A program made the translations under genes and the position numbers. The notes under the pieces were generated by a model. The model saw nothing but the letters and a program-made list of their open reading frames with translations, did not search any database and had not been told where the DNA came from. Positions 1-7,979 of a DNA stretch of 64,000 nucleotides are shown piece after piece. Position 1 is the stretch's first letter. Each line of letters begins with the position of its first letter. The stretch comes from Atopobiaceae bacterium (GTDB lineage Bacteria; Actinomycetota; Coriobacteriia; Coriobacteriales; Atopobiaceae), in contig JAKVOB010000001.1 of NCBI GenBank assembly GCA_022483015.1, positions 806,001 to 870,000 on the forward strand, given 5' to 3'.

Positions 1-644
1 CCGTCCGTGAGGCCATCGAGACCGACTCGACCCTTGACTCGGCCAAGCAGGATGACGGCACCTACACGGTACCTTCCGCGGACACCGTCGTCTCGATCGC
101 CCGCAACGCCATCGTTCAGAAGCAGGTCGCGGCAGAGGGCATCACGGTGAGTGATGACGACGTCTCCTCCTATGCGGAGAGCTCCCTGGGCTCCTCCGAC
201 TATGCCACGATCGCCTCGCAGTACGGCATGACCGAGGATGCGGTCAAGGAGACCCTCACGGAGAGCTGTGGCACCAAGAAGCTCTATGACAGCGTCGTGA
301 CCACCACCACGACCTCGGCTCCCACGGCCCCCACGTCGCCTGCCGATGGTACCGACAACGACACCATGACGGCTGACTATGGCGCCTACGTCGTGAACCT
401 CCTCGGTGACGAGTGGGACTCGACCACCAACACCTGGGCTCGTACCGACGGCTCGTTCTACTCGGCCATGAAGGACATGCAGTTCACGAGCGACTCCGCG
501 AGCTACACGCAGGCCGAGACCGCCTACTACGTCGCCTACCAGCAGTACTCTCAGACCGCGAGTGACGCCTCCTCGCAGTGGACCTCCTATGTGAACGGCC
601 TGCTGTCCAAGGCGACCATCTCGCTCAGCACGCTCGTCTCCTAG
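1..644 (+). CDS. Secreted SurA/trigger-factor-like chaperone, C-terminal part (partial)
   Basis: The gene enters from the left edge; the reading frame is open from base 3 and ends at a stop at 644, so the start and any signal peptide lie outside the window. About 213 residues are visible. An alpha-helical stretch with the pattern expected of SurA-N or trigger-factor C domains (SDDDVSSYAE, then a QYGMTEDAVKETL helix) is followed by a Thr/Ser/Pro-rich linker (TTTTTSAPTAPTSP) and a Tyr-rich C-terminal segment. No parvulin domain is visible in this part. Known SurA/PrsA-like proteins assist folding outside the membrane; that role is inferred here. A strong UUCG hairpin follows the stop, so this is probably the last gene of its transcript. 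Confidence 0.55.
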   Translation, partial: VREAIETDSTLDSAKQDDGTYTVPSADTVVSIARNAIVQKQVAAEGITVSDDDVSSYAESSLGSSDYATIASQYGMTEDAVKETLTESCGTKKLYDSVVTTTTTSAPTAPTSPADGTDNDTMTADYGAYVVNLLGDEWDSTTNTWARTDGSFYSAMKDMQFTSDSASYTQAETAYYVAYQQYSQTASDASSQWTSYVNGLLSKATISLSTLVS

Positions 645-678
645 AAGAGGCGCGTTCGCAGATAGCACGCGTGATGGC

Positions 679-696
679 GGGGCCCTTCGGGGCCCC
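679..696 (+). terminator. Hairpin terminator with UUCG tetraloop
   Basis: A perfect 7-bp stem (ggggccc / gggcccc) closes a TTCG loop 35 bases after the preceding stop. It lacks a long T run, as is common for terminators throughout this window. Confidence 0.7.
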
Positions 697-786
697 GTTC
701 GCGTATGGTGGCAAGGAACTGCGGACGGCCCGTCGACTTCGGGCCCTTCGCAGGCAGACAGCATGAGACGTTCGAGCGGAGGCAGG

Positions 787-1977
787 ATGAAGGTCGTCGT
801 GAGCAGGTGCCTGCTGGGCGAGGCATGTAGGTACGACGGCGAGGCGCGCCCGTGTGAGGCCGTTCGCCAGATGCGGGATGCCTTCGATGTGGTTGGGGTA
901 TGTCCCGAGACGGAGGGAGGCCTCGCGTCCCCACGCCCGCCTGCCGAGAGGAGAGACGGGCGGGTCGTGCTCGAGGATGGGACGGACGTCACGGTCGAGT
1001 TCGCCCGCGGTGCCCAGGCGGCCCTCCGTCGTGCGTTCACGGCTGATGCGGGCCTGGCCGTACTCAAGGCAAAGAGCCCCTCCTGCGGGAGCGGCTGCAT
1101 CTATGACGGAAGCTTCACGGGAACGCTCGTGCCAGGCGATGGCGTCTGTGCCGAGCTCATGAAGGGGGAGGGGATCTGCGTGGTAGACGAGAACATGGTC
1201 ACCAAGTGCAAACCTACGATGGAGCATCCGGTCGCTCTCGTGCTCGGCAGCGGGCTGGGCGCGCTCGCCAACGACGTCAAGCCCGTGCGACGCATCGACT
1301 ACCATGACATCCCCGGCTTCCCCGAGGACGCCACCCCGGTGGAGGGGCATCGCTTCGAGGCGACCATCGGTACCGTCGATGGCGTGCCCGTGGTGGTCTA
1401 CCCGGGGCGCGTCCATCTGTACCAGGGCTATGGCGCCTCAGAGGTCACGGCGCTCGTGCGGCATGCCCACAGGCTCGGCTGCCGTGACATCGTCTTCGCG
1501 TGTGCCACGGGTGCCATCCCCGGCAAGGCCGAGATGGGTCTGGGCCTCATCACCGACCAGATCAACCTCACGGGGACCAACCCGCTGGTCGACCAGCAGG
1601 ACCTCTGCGACGTGGACTCGCCGTTCGTGGGCATGACCGATGCCTATACGCCCTACCTCACGGCCATTGCCAGGGGCGTCGCGGCGGACCAGGGCATCAC
1701 GCTGGGCGAGGGTGTCTATGCCGGGATGCTCGGCCCCAACTTCGAGACCGCCGCAGAGAATGCCGCGCTGGGTGCGTTGGGCGTCTCGTACGTGGGGGTC
1801 TCCACGGTGCTTGAGGTCATCATGGCGCATGCCTTGGGCATGAACGTCCTCGGTCTCACGCTCGCGGCCAACATGGCAGGGGACGCCAGCGTGACGCATG
1901 AGACGGTGCTCGAGGCGGCGGAGACCTATGCGGACGACTTCGAGGACCTCGTGAGGGGCGTGCTCACCAAGCTGTAG
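787..1977 (+). CDS. DUF523 domain fused to purine nucleoside phosphorylase
   Basis: A 396-residue two-domain protein. Residues 1-138 match DUF523: an SRCLLGEACRYDG start, a GVCPETEGGL motif, and the Cys cluster of SPSCGSGCIYDG. Residues from about 145 form a trimeric-type purine nucleoside phosphorylase: the VLGSGLGALA phosphate loop, the GRVHLYQGY segment, GPNFETAAE and the late TLAANMAG motif. PNP cleaves purine nucleosides with phosphate to base and ribose-1-phosphate. The ATG at 787 is chosen because GGAGG lies just upstream and it begins directly with the DUF523 core; an in-frame ATG at 763 has a weak ribosome site. DUF523 has no firm function; its Cys pattern suggests metal binding. The fusion links it physically to purine salvage. 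Confidence 0.88.
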   Translation: MKVVVSRCLLGEACRYDGEARPCEAVRQMRDAFDVVGVCPETEGGLASPRPPAERRDGRVVLEDGTDVTVEFARGAQAALRRAFTADAGLAVLKAKSPSCGSGCIYDGSFTGTLVPGDGVCAELMKGEGICVVDENMVTKCKPTMEHPVALVLGSGLGALANDVKPVRRIDYHDIPGFPEDATPVEGHRFEATIGTVDGVPVVVYPGRVHLYQGYGASEVTALVRHAHRLGCRDIVFACATGAIPGKAEMGLGLITDQINLTGTNPLVDQQDLCDVDSPFVGMTDAYTPYLTAIARGVAADQGITLGEGVYAGMLGPNFETAAENAALGALGVSYVGVSTVLEVIMAHALGMNVLGLTLAANMAGDASVTHETVLEAAETYADDFEDLVRGVLTKL

Positions 1978-1996
1978 CCAAGAGGCTCATTCGGGC

Positions 1997-2026
1997 TTGC
2001 CATCGCGCTGGAAGATAGGGTAAAGT
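1997..2026 (+). promoter_or_regulatory. Sigma70-type promoter of tRNA-Thr
   Basis: TTGCCA (1997-2002), an 18-bp spacer and TAAAGT (2021-2026) stand about 40 bases before the mature tRNA start, in the gap after the PNP gene. Confidence 0.55.
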
Positions 2027-2067
2027 AGGTGCCCGTTGCGTGCTTTCGTGCGCGTGGCCCATAGTGT

Positions 2068-2143
2068 GCCGGCTTAGCTCAGTTGGTAGAGCACCGCTCT
2101 CGTAAAGCGGGGGTCAACAGTTCGAGTCTGTTAGCCGGCTCCA
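2068..2143 (+). tRNA. tRNA-Thr (anticodon CGU)
   Basis: A complete cloverleaf. The 7-bp acceptor stem (2068-2074 with 2133-2139) is perfect, the D arm has gctc/gagc, the anticodon stem 2094-2098/2106-2110 encloses the loop CTCGTAA with anticodon CGT at 2101-2103, the T arm contains TTCGAGT, and the 3' CCA is encoded (2141-2143). It reads ACG threonine codons, which are frequent in this GC-rich genome. Confidence 0.97.
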
Positions 2144-2229
2144 GAGAATACGCAGGCCATCGGGTATGTCCCGGTGGCCTGCTCTGCCCTGTCGAGGAAG
2201 TTCGCACTCGGGGTGCGGAGCGTGCCGCA

Positions 2230-3135
2230 TCATCCCGGTACCGTCTGCCCCGTGACTCCACAGACGGTGCGGGCGGCCTGCACGAAAGCCCGTATGCCGT
2301 CCGTGGCCTCCGAGTGGTGCCAGGCGATCCCATAGCACAGGTGCTCGTCGGAATCGAACGGGACGAGGGCGAGGCCCGGGTCGAGGTCCGCCTCGAAGTC
2401 GGGCATGATGGCGACGCCCAACCCGCCCCTGATCATGGTGCATGCCGCGGTGGCCGAATCGGCATAGTACATGATGGCCCCAGGGCATTCCGCTTGGAGC
2501 GTCGCGTAGAGGCGTAGCATCTCGGGTGGCGACTTCGAGGGGTCCAGGACGATGAGGGCCTGGTCGATGACGTCCGTCGCGACGAGGGACTTCCTGCCCG
2601 CCAGTGGGTTGCTCGCTGGCATGAGACAGACGAGGCTCGCGTCGAGGAGCGGCTGGAAGCAGACGCCGTCCCTCGAGGGGCCCTTGTCGGCGACCGTGAA
2701 GATGACGTCGCGCTCATGATTCCTGAGACGCCGGATCCGGGATGCGTTGTCCTCCATCCTGAGCTGGATGTACGTGTCGGGACATTGCCGCGTGCACCGG
2801 CTGATGACCTGCGGCAGTATGTCCGTCTCCCAGACGTTGCCCTCATAGCTGACGCTGAGGCTTCCCCGGTATTCCCGCGCATAGTTCCGCGCCTTGGCAA
2901 TCGACGAGTCGAGGGTGACCAGGACGTCCCGTGCGTCCTCGTGCAAGGACGCTCCGGCGGGGGTGAGCCGCACCGAATGCCTGTTCCGGTAGAAGAGGGC
3001 GAAGCCGAGCTCGCGTTCGAGTGCGTCGATCTGGTGGCTCACCGATGACTGTGCCATGAACAGGTTCTGTGCCGTGGTCGAGAAGCTGAGCGTCTCTCCC
3101 AGCATCACGAACGTCTCGAGCTGCGCGACTCTCAT
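2230..3135 (-). CDS. LysR-family transcriptional regulator
   Basis: A 301-residue LysR regulator. Residues 1-60 are the winged helix-turn-helix (MRVAQLETFVMLGETLSFSTTA, then MAQSSVSHQIDALERELG), followed by a linker helix and a periplasmic-binding-type effector domain (about 90-295). The ATG at 3135 is preferred over the longer reading frame at 3174 because AAGGAG lies 8 bases before it and because LysR proteins usually start right at this helix. It is divergent from an NmrA-type oxidoreductase gene, and two palindromes sit in the shared gap. By the usual LysR arrangement it probably controls that neighbour and itself. The inducer cannot be read from the sequence. Confidence 0.9.
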   Translation of the reverse strand: MRVAQLETFVMLGETLSFSTTAQNLFMAQSSVSHQIDALERELGFALFYRNRHSVRLTPAGASLHEDARDVLVTLDSSIAKARNYAREYRGSLSVSYEGNVWETDILPQVISRCTRQCPDTYIQLRMEDNASRIRRLRNHERDVIFTVADKGPSRDGVCFQPLLDASLVCLMPASNPLAGRKSLVATDVIDQALIVLDPSKSPPEMLRLYATLQAECPGAIMYYADSATAACTMIRGGLGVAIMPDFEADLDPGLALVPFDSDEHLCYGIAWHHSEATDGIRAFVQAARTVCGVTGQTVPG

Positions 3136-3153
3136 GTTCCGGCTCCTTCCCCA

Positions 3154-3191
3154 GTTATCGATAACATGCATCAATCATGACATACATGATT
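3154..3191. promoter_or_regulatory. Two palindromes between divergent lysR and nmrA-like genes
   Basis: A perfect 12-bp palindrome GTTATCGATAAC covers 3154-3165. A second site, AATCATG-ACATA-CATGATT, covers 3173-3191 with perfect 7-bp arms and contains the T-N11-A pattern of LysR boxes. Both lie in the 123-bp gap between the divergent starts. LysR binding is inferred. Confidence 0.6.
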
Positions 3192-3258
3192 TAAGAAATG
3201 GCTAATAGCAGGGTATCTTACTGACAAACACAAACCATGACAAGAAGGAGCCACGAGG

Positions 3259-4230
3259 ATGAAGTACATCGTCACCGGCAGTGATGGCCAGCTTGGCGGA
3301 AGGGTCGCCAGCAACATGCTCAAGGAGGTCCCCGCGGAGGACCTCATCTTCACCTGCCCAGACCTTGGGAGGCTCGATGCGGGGAAGCGCTCCGCGTGGG
3401 AGTCGGCTGGCGTCTCGGTGCGCGAGGCTAACTATGACGACCAGGCTGGCATGGTCGAGGCATTCAAGGGCGGCGACAGGATCTACTTCGTCTCTGGCAT
3501 ACTGAACGGCCCCGAGCGCGTGGTCCAACACAAGAGGGTGCTCGATGCCTGTGTGGAGGCAGGTGTGGGGCATATCATCTACACCTCGTTCTTCGGGGCC
3601 AACAGGCCCGACTACCACCAGTATGTCCTGCCCGACCACACCGCTACCGAGGCTTACCTCAAGGAGATGTCGAGCCGGCTCGGCTTCACCTACAACGTGA
3701 TGCGCAACAACCTCTACATGGAGAACTACCTCACCAACTCCGTGATGCTGGCGAACCTGTCGGGCTACCTCTGGGGTTCGAATGCCGGGGACGGCGTGTT
3801 CACACCCATCGCCAAGGACGACTCGGCGGCCTGCGCCACGGCGCTCCTACTGGGCAAGGCCGATCCCAACACCGATTATGACCTCACGAGCGAGACTCCC
3901 GTGAGCGAGCGTGACATCTGCGCGATGGTGGCGGCGCACAGCGGAAGGCCCTACGTCTACCAGGCGATGGATGACGAGGAGTTCCTGGCCTACCTGAGCG
4001 CCCTCGGCATATCGAGCTCGACCCAAGGCTACGATTCGAAGGCGCCGGTGCTCTGGTGCAGCAACGACATGGTCACCAACGAGGGGGGCATCCGCAACGG
4101 ACAGATGGGCGTCGTGTCCCACGACGTGGAGCGGCTCCTCGGCCGCAAGCCCCTCGAGGTCTCCGACATCATCGACAGGTACTCCTATATGTGGGAGGAG
4201 AACGTGTCCAACTGGCGCCAGATTCGCTAG
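3259..4230 (+). CDS. NmrA/atypical-SDR NAD(P)-binding protein
   Basis: A 323-residue Rossmann-fold protein. The N-terminus carries a dinucleotide motif (VTGSDGQLGGRVASNML, residues 4-20), followed by IYFVSGILNG and HIIYTSFFGA, typical of NmrA/QorB-like atypical short-chain dehydrogenases. Family members are NAD(P)H:quinone oxidoreductases, isoflavone-reductase-like enzymes or redox-sensing regulators without catalysis, so the reaction stays open. The start at 3259 has AAGGAG upstream. It is transcribed divergently from the LysR gene, its probable regulator, and ends at a strong hairpin. Confidence 0.8.
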   Translation: MKYIVTGSDGQLGGRVASNMLKEVPAEDLIFTCPDLGRLDAGKRSAWESAGVSVREANYDDQAGMVEAFKGGDRIYFVSGILNGPERVVQHKRVLDACVEAGVGHIIYTSFFGANRPDYHQYVLPDHTATEAYLKEMSSRLGFTYNVMRNNLYMENYLTNSVMLANLSGYLWGSNAGDGVFTPIAKDDSAACATALLLGKADPNTDYDLTSETPVSERDICAMVAAHSGRPYVYQAMDDEEFLAYLSALGISSSTQGYDSKAPVLWCSNDMVTNEGGIRNGQMGVVSHDVERLLGRKPLEVSDIIDRYSYMWEENVSNWRQIR

Positions 4231-4251
4231 CGACAGCCATACGTCGGTATG

Positions 4252-4285
4252 CGGGGACCTGTCGGCAGAAGCCGGCGGGTCCCCG
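4252..4285 (+). terminator. Terminator after the NmrA-like gene
   Basis: An 8-bp perfect outer stem, cggggacc (4252-4259) with ggtccccg (4278-4285), encloses a smaller cggc/gccg hairpin. It lies 22 bases after the stop and insulates the ilv operon promoter. Confidence 0.75.
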
Positions 4286-4354
4286 TCGTTGTCTGGAGGA
4301 CATGCCCTCCCTGGTCCTTCATATGTCGGTCGTGTTTCGCGACGTGCAATCCGT

Positions 4355-4383
4355 TTGACACTGCCACGCTGCTGGGATAGTCT
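4355..4383 (+). promoter_or_regulatory. Promoter of the ilv operon
   Basis: A consensus TTGACA (4355-4360) is followed after 17 bp by TAGTCT (4378-4383). Transcription would start near 4390, giving a leader of about 209 nt before ilvB. Confidence 0.6.
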
Positions 4384-4389
4384 GCTCGC

Positions 4390-4598
4390 AACACGTTTTT
4401 CCACACGGTTAATGACGTGCTACCAGCTCATATCTCGTATGAGGCCCTCCCAGGTCTGGCTGTCTCAGAAGCCTGGGGGGCTTCGCAGCACTAAGCCCCC
4501 TTCGTGGGCCACCGGCATCACGGGTGACGCCTACGCTCGTACCCACGGGGCTTGCACGTGTCGGAACGATTCTGGCAACGAGAAGGAGTGAATCATAG
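4390..4598 (+). promoter_or_regulatory. ilvB leader with mutually exclusive hairpins
   Basis: The untranslated leader can form a stem between 4446-4454 and 4472-4480 (ccctcccagg region with cctgggggg). The same G run is needed for a competing 8-bp hairpin, gggggctt (4476-4483) with aagccccc (4493-4500). This is the geometry of an attenuator. No T-box core sequence was found, and no leader ORF rich in Ile, Val or Leu codons with a ribosome site could be recognised, so the signal sensed is unknown. The hairpin lacks a T run; it could act on translation or through Rho. Confidence 0.45.
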
Positions 4599-6305
4599 AT
4601 GCAGGTCACAGGGGCAAAGATCCTTCTGGAATGTCTCCTCGAGCAAGACGTCGACACCGTCTTCGGCTACCCCGGTGGGACGATCCTGAACGTCTATGAC
4701 GAGCTCTACTCCTACAAGGACCGCATCCGTCACATCCTCACCTCGCACGAGCAGGGTGCGGCCCATGCCGCCGACGGCTATGCCCGCTCCACCGGCAAGG
4801 TCGGCGTCTGCTTTGCCACCTCGGGCCCAGGATGCACCAACCTCACCACGGGCATCGCCACGGCCTACATGGACAGCTCGCCCACGGTCTTCATCACCTG
4901 CAACGTCCCCGAGCCGCTCGTGGGCAGGGACTCGTTCCAGGAGGTCGACATCACGGGCATCACCATGCCCATCACCAAGAGCAACTACCTCGTCCACCAT
5001 GCCTCCGAGATGGCCGACGTCGTGCGCGAGGCCTTCGCGGTGGCCCATGGCGGACGCCCCGGCCCCGTGCTCATCGACATGACGAAGAACGCCACCTCCG
5101 AGCTTGCTGACTATGAGTTCCTCCCCAAGGAGAAGCACTTCACGCAGGGACGCCTCGGCGACCTCGTCCGCCGCTCGAGCCATGGGCTCAAGCTCCCCGA
5201 GCCTGATGCCGCCGACGTGAAGACCCTGGTAGACATGATTGCCGAGTCAGACAAGCCTCTGCTCATCTGCGGCGGCGGCGTCGTGCGTGGTCGTGCCAAC
5301 GTGGAGTTCACCGAGTTCGCCGAGAAGGTCGACGCGCCCGTGGCCATCAGCCTCATGGGTGCCGGCGGATTCAAGGGCAGGAACCCACTCACCACCGGCA
5401 TGATCGGCATGCATGGCACGCAGGCCTCCAACATGGCCGTCGACGGCTGCGACCTGCTCATCGCGGTCGGGTGTCGCTTCTCCGACCGCGTCGCGCTCAA
5501 CCCCGAGACCTTCGCGAGCCAGGCCAAGATCGTCCAGATCGACATCGACCGCTCCGAGATCAACAAGAACGTCATGACCGACCATCACATCATCGGCGAT
5601 GCAAAGCAGGTGCTCGCCGCCCTGAACGAGCAGCTCTCCCAGCAGCACCATGACGCCTGGAAGAAGTACGTCTTCTCGTTCGCGACGGAGACCGAGTACG
5701 ACGAGGCCGGTGACACCCTCACTCCCAAGCAGATCAACGATGCCATCGCCCGCATCTGTCCCCAGGACACCATCGTCGCGACCGACGTGGGCCAGCACCA
5801 GATCTGGGTCGCGCAGCACTTCCACTACGACTACCCCGGCCAGCTCATCACCTCGGGTGGCTTCGGTGCCATGGGATTCGGCCTGGGGGCCGCCATCGGC
5901 GCCCAGGTGGGCAACCCCGACAAGACGGTCATCCACGTGACGGGCGACGGCAGCTTCCGCATGAACTGCAACGAGCTCGCCACCGAGCAGTTCTACGACC
6001 TGCCCATCATCACCATCGTCTACAACAACGGGGTCCTCGGCATGGTGCGTCAGTGGCAGACGCTCATCTACGACGAGCGCTACTCCCAGACCACGCTCGA
6101 CCGTGGTCCTGACTTCGTGAAGCTCGCCGAGGCCTATGGTCTCGCCGGCGCCCACGTCCATACCGTGGACGAGCTCGAGGCAGCCTTGAGGGAGGCTCTC
6201 GCGTCCGGTCATGGCTATGTGGTCGACTGCGCCATCAACGAGGACGAGATGGTCCGCCCGATGGTCCCCGGCGGCGCAGGTATCACTGACTTTCTGGTCT
6301 GCTAA
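4599..6305 (+). CDS. ilvB: Acetolactate synthase, large catalytic subunit
   Basis: A 568-residue ThDP-dependent enzyme of the usual length, making acetolactate or acetohydroxybutyrate from pyruvate (and 2-oxobutyrate), the first common step of Val, Leu and Ile synthesis. Visible features are the N-terminal pyrimidine-binding domain with the catalytic-Glu segment TSHEQGAAHAADGYAR, the central FAD-binding domain with RFSDRV, and the C-terminal ThDP/Mg motif GDGSFRMNCNELAT followed by NNGVLGMVRQWQ. AAGGAG lies upstream of the ATG at 4599. The regulatory subunit ilvN follows 11 bases later, so the two are cotranscribed. Confidence 0.96.
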   Translation: MQVTGAKILLECLLEQDVDTVFGYPGGTILNVYDELYSYKDRIRHILTSHEQGAAHAADGYARSTGKVGVCFATSGPGCTNLTTGIATAYMDSSPTVFITCNVPEPLVGRDSFQEVDITGITMPITKSNYLVHHASEMADVVREAFAVAHGGRPGPVLIDMTKNATSELADYEFLPKEKHFTQGRLGDLVRRSSHGLKLPEPDAADVKTLVDMIAESDKPLLICGGGVVRGRANVEFTEFAEKVDAPVAISLMGAGGFKGRNPLTTGMIGMHGTQASNMAVDGCDLLIAVGCRFSDRVALNPETFASQAKIVQIDIDRSEINKNVMTDHHIIGDAKQVLAALNEQLSQQHHDAWKKYVFSFATETEYDEAGDTLTPKQINDAIARICPQDTIVATDVGQHQIWVAQHFHYDYPGQLITSGGFGAMGFGLGAAIGAQVGNPDKTVIHVTGDGSFRMNCNELATEQFYDLPIITIVYNNGVLGMVRQWQTLIYDERYSQTTLDRGPDFVKLAEAYGLAGAHVHTVDELEAALREALASGHGYVVDCAINEDEMVRPMVPGGAGITDFLVC

Positions 6306-6316
6306 GGAGGCTTGAC

Positions 6317-6868
6317 GTGGAAGACGAAACCAGGCGTTCGATCTCCGTGCTGGTGAACAACGAGGCGGGCGTGCTTTCGCAGGTCTCGAGGCTCTTCTCC
6401 CGCAAGGGCTACAACATCGAGTCGCTGGCCGTGGGCACCACCGACGACCCTGTGGTCTCACGTATCACCATCGAGATCATGGCCGACGACCCCCACATCG
6501 AGCTCATCTGCAACCAGCTCAGGAAGCTCATCCCCGTGAGGTCCGTCAAGATGCTCAAGCCCGAGAACTCGATCAGGCGCGAGCTCGTCCTGCTCAAGGT
6601 CCTGGCCATCGACGCCGGGGCGAGCGACCGCATCATCCAGATCGCCAACATCTTCAGGGCGTCGATCATCGACGTCTCACCGACCACGCTGACCATCGCC
6701 CTCATCGGCGAGGAAAGCAAGAACGAGGCCATCGTCGACCTCGTCAGCCAGTTCGGCATCCTCGAGCTAGTGCGCACCGGAATGGTCGCAATAGAGCGAG
6801 GTACTGATACGATATACGACGCGACGAAGGAAAAGGGAGAGTTCGATTATGGCAAAAATGTATTATGA
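6317..6868 (+). CDS. ilvN: Acetolactate synthase, small regulatory subunit
   Basis: A 183-residue protein starting at GTG 6317, with AAGGAGG directly upstream. The ACT domain (residues 6-75: [30 protein letters not shown]) binds valine for feedback control, and the C-terminal ALS small-subunit domain ([10 protein letters not shown], then [17 protein letters not shown]) follows. It is slightly longer than the common 160-175 residues. Its end overlaps the ilvC start by 20 bases, which implies translational coupling. Confidence 0.95.
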   Translation: MEDETRRSISVLVNNEAGVLSQVSRLFSRKGYNIESLAVGTTDDPVVSRITIEIMADDPHIELICNQLRKLIPVRSVKMLKPENSIRRELVLLKVLAIDAGASDRIIQIANIFRASIIDVSPTTLTIALIGEESKNEAIVDLVSQFGILELVRTGMVAIERGTDTIYDATKEKGEFDYGKNVL

Positions 6869-7868
6869 GGCAGACTGTGACCTTTCCAAGCTCGACGGTA
6901 AGAAGATTGCCATCATCGGCTATGGCTCGCAGGGCCACGCACACGCGCTGAACCTCAAGGACTCCGGCTGCGACGTCGTCGTGGGCCTCCGCGAGGGCAG
7001 CAAGTCCATCGCCGTCGCCGAGAAGGCCGGGCTCACCGTCAAGAGCATCCCCGATGCCTCCAAGTGGGCAGACATCATCATGATCCTCGTGAACGACGAG
7101 GTCGCGGCTGACGTCTACAAGAAGAGCATCGCCCCCTACCTCGAGGAGGGCAACGCCATCGCCTTCGCGCATGGCTTCAACATCCGCTACAAGCAGGTCG
7201 TCCCGCCCGCAGGCGTCGACGTCTTCATGGCCGCCCCCAAGGGCCCGGGCCACACCGTCCGCTCGCAGTACGTGGCCGGCCACGGCGTCCCCTGCCTGAT
7301 CGCTGTCGAGCAGGATGCCACGGGCACCTGCAAGGACATCGCCCTGGCCTACATCGCTGGCATCGGTGGCGCTCGCGCCGGCATCATGGAGACCACGATG
7401 CATGACGAGACCGAGACCGACCTGTTCGGCGAGCAGTGCGTGCTCTGCGGCGGCATCGTCGACCTCATGCAGTGCGGCTTCGAGACCCTCGTCGAGGCTG
7501 GCTATGCCCCCGAGAACGCCTACTTCGAGTGCATCCACGAGATGAAGCTCATCGTCGACCTGATCAACAAGGGCGGCGTCGCAGCCATGAACTACTCCAT
7601 CTCCGACACGGCCGAGTACGGCGAGTACGTCTCCGGCCCCCGCGTCCTTCCCCACGACGAGGTCAAGAAGAACATGCGCGCCGTGCTCTCCGACATCCAG
7701 GACGGCACCTTCGCCAGCCGCTGGATCGCCGAGAACAAGAACGGCCGCTGCTACTTTACGTCCAAGCATGACGACCTCGCCAAGCACCAGATGGAGATCG
7801 TGGGCGACCAGCTCCGCACCCAGATGATCTGGGGCAACGACAAGGACCTCGACAACGCGTCCGACTAG
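6849..7868 (+). CDS. ilvC: Ketol-acid reductoisomerase (class I)
   Basis: A 339-residue class I enzyme that isomerises and reduces acetolactate to dihydroxyisovalerate. The Rossmann motif [17 protein letters not shown] (residues 24-40) is followed by GLREGSKS, which sets cofactor choice. The knotted C-terminal domain supplies the Mg ligands in [16 protein letters not shown] and the later ECIHEMK. The start lies inside the end of ilvN. A large hairpin follows at 7902-7931. Confidence 0.96.
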   Translation: MAKMYYEADCDLSKLDGKKIAIIGYGSQGHAHALNLKDSGCDVVVGLREGSKSIAVAEKAGLTVKSIPDASKWADIIMILVNDEVAADVYKKSIAPYLEEGNAIAFAHGFNIRYKQVVPPAGVDVFMAAPKGPGHTVRSQYVAGHGVPCLIAVEQDATGTCKDIALAYIAGIGGARAGIMETTMHDETETDLFGEQCVLCGGIVDLMQCGFETLVEAGYAPENAYFECIHEMKLIVDLINKGGVAAMNYSISDTAEYGEYVSGPRVLPHDEVKKNMRAVLSDIQDGTFASRWIAENKNGRCYFTSKHDDLAKHQMEIVGDQLRTQMIWGNDKDLDNASD

Positions 7869-7901
7869 TCACAGATCCGTGCGGTAGGAATCGAGAATCC
7901 G

Positions 7902-7931
7902 CCGCTCTGGGCCATCCGGCCCAGGGCGGCG
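7902..7931 (+). terminator. Strong hairpin between ilvC and ilvD
   Basis: A 13-bp stem with one G-T wobble (7902-7914 with 7919-7931) and a 4-base loop ATCC. It may end or thin out ilvBNC transcripts, so that ilvD is expressed at a different level, or it may stabilise the ilvBNC messenger 3' end. Confidence 0.7.
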
Positions 7932-7979
7932 CTTTGCAAGCGGACATATCCGGCACCCGTCGGCAGAACAGGGGACACC

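Noticed and set aside
625-1416. Long minus-strand reading frame opposite the DUF523-PNP gene
   Set aside because: It is Arg/His-rich without motifs and mirrors a well-supported gene; high GC produces such shadows throughout.
4390-4598. T-box riboswitch before ilvB
   Set aside because: No T-box core (UGGNACCGCG) or specifier stem could be recognised.
5247-6461. 404-codon minus-strand frame opposite ilvB
   Set aside because: Low-complexity composition and no ribosome site; ilvB is unambiguous.
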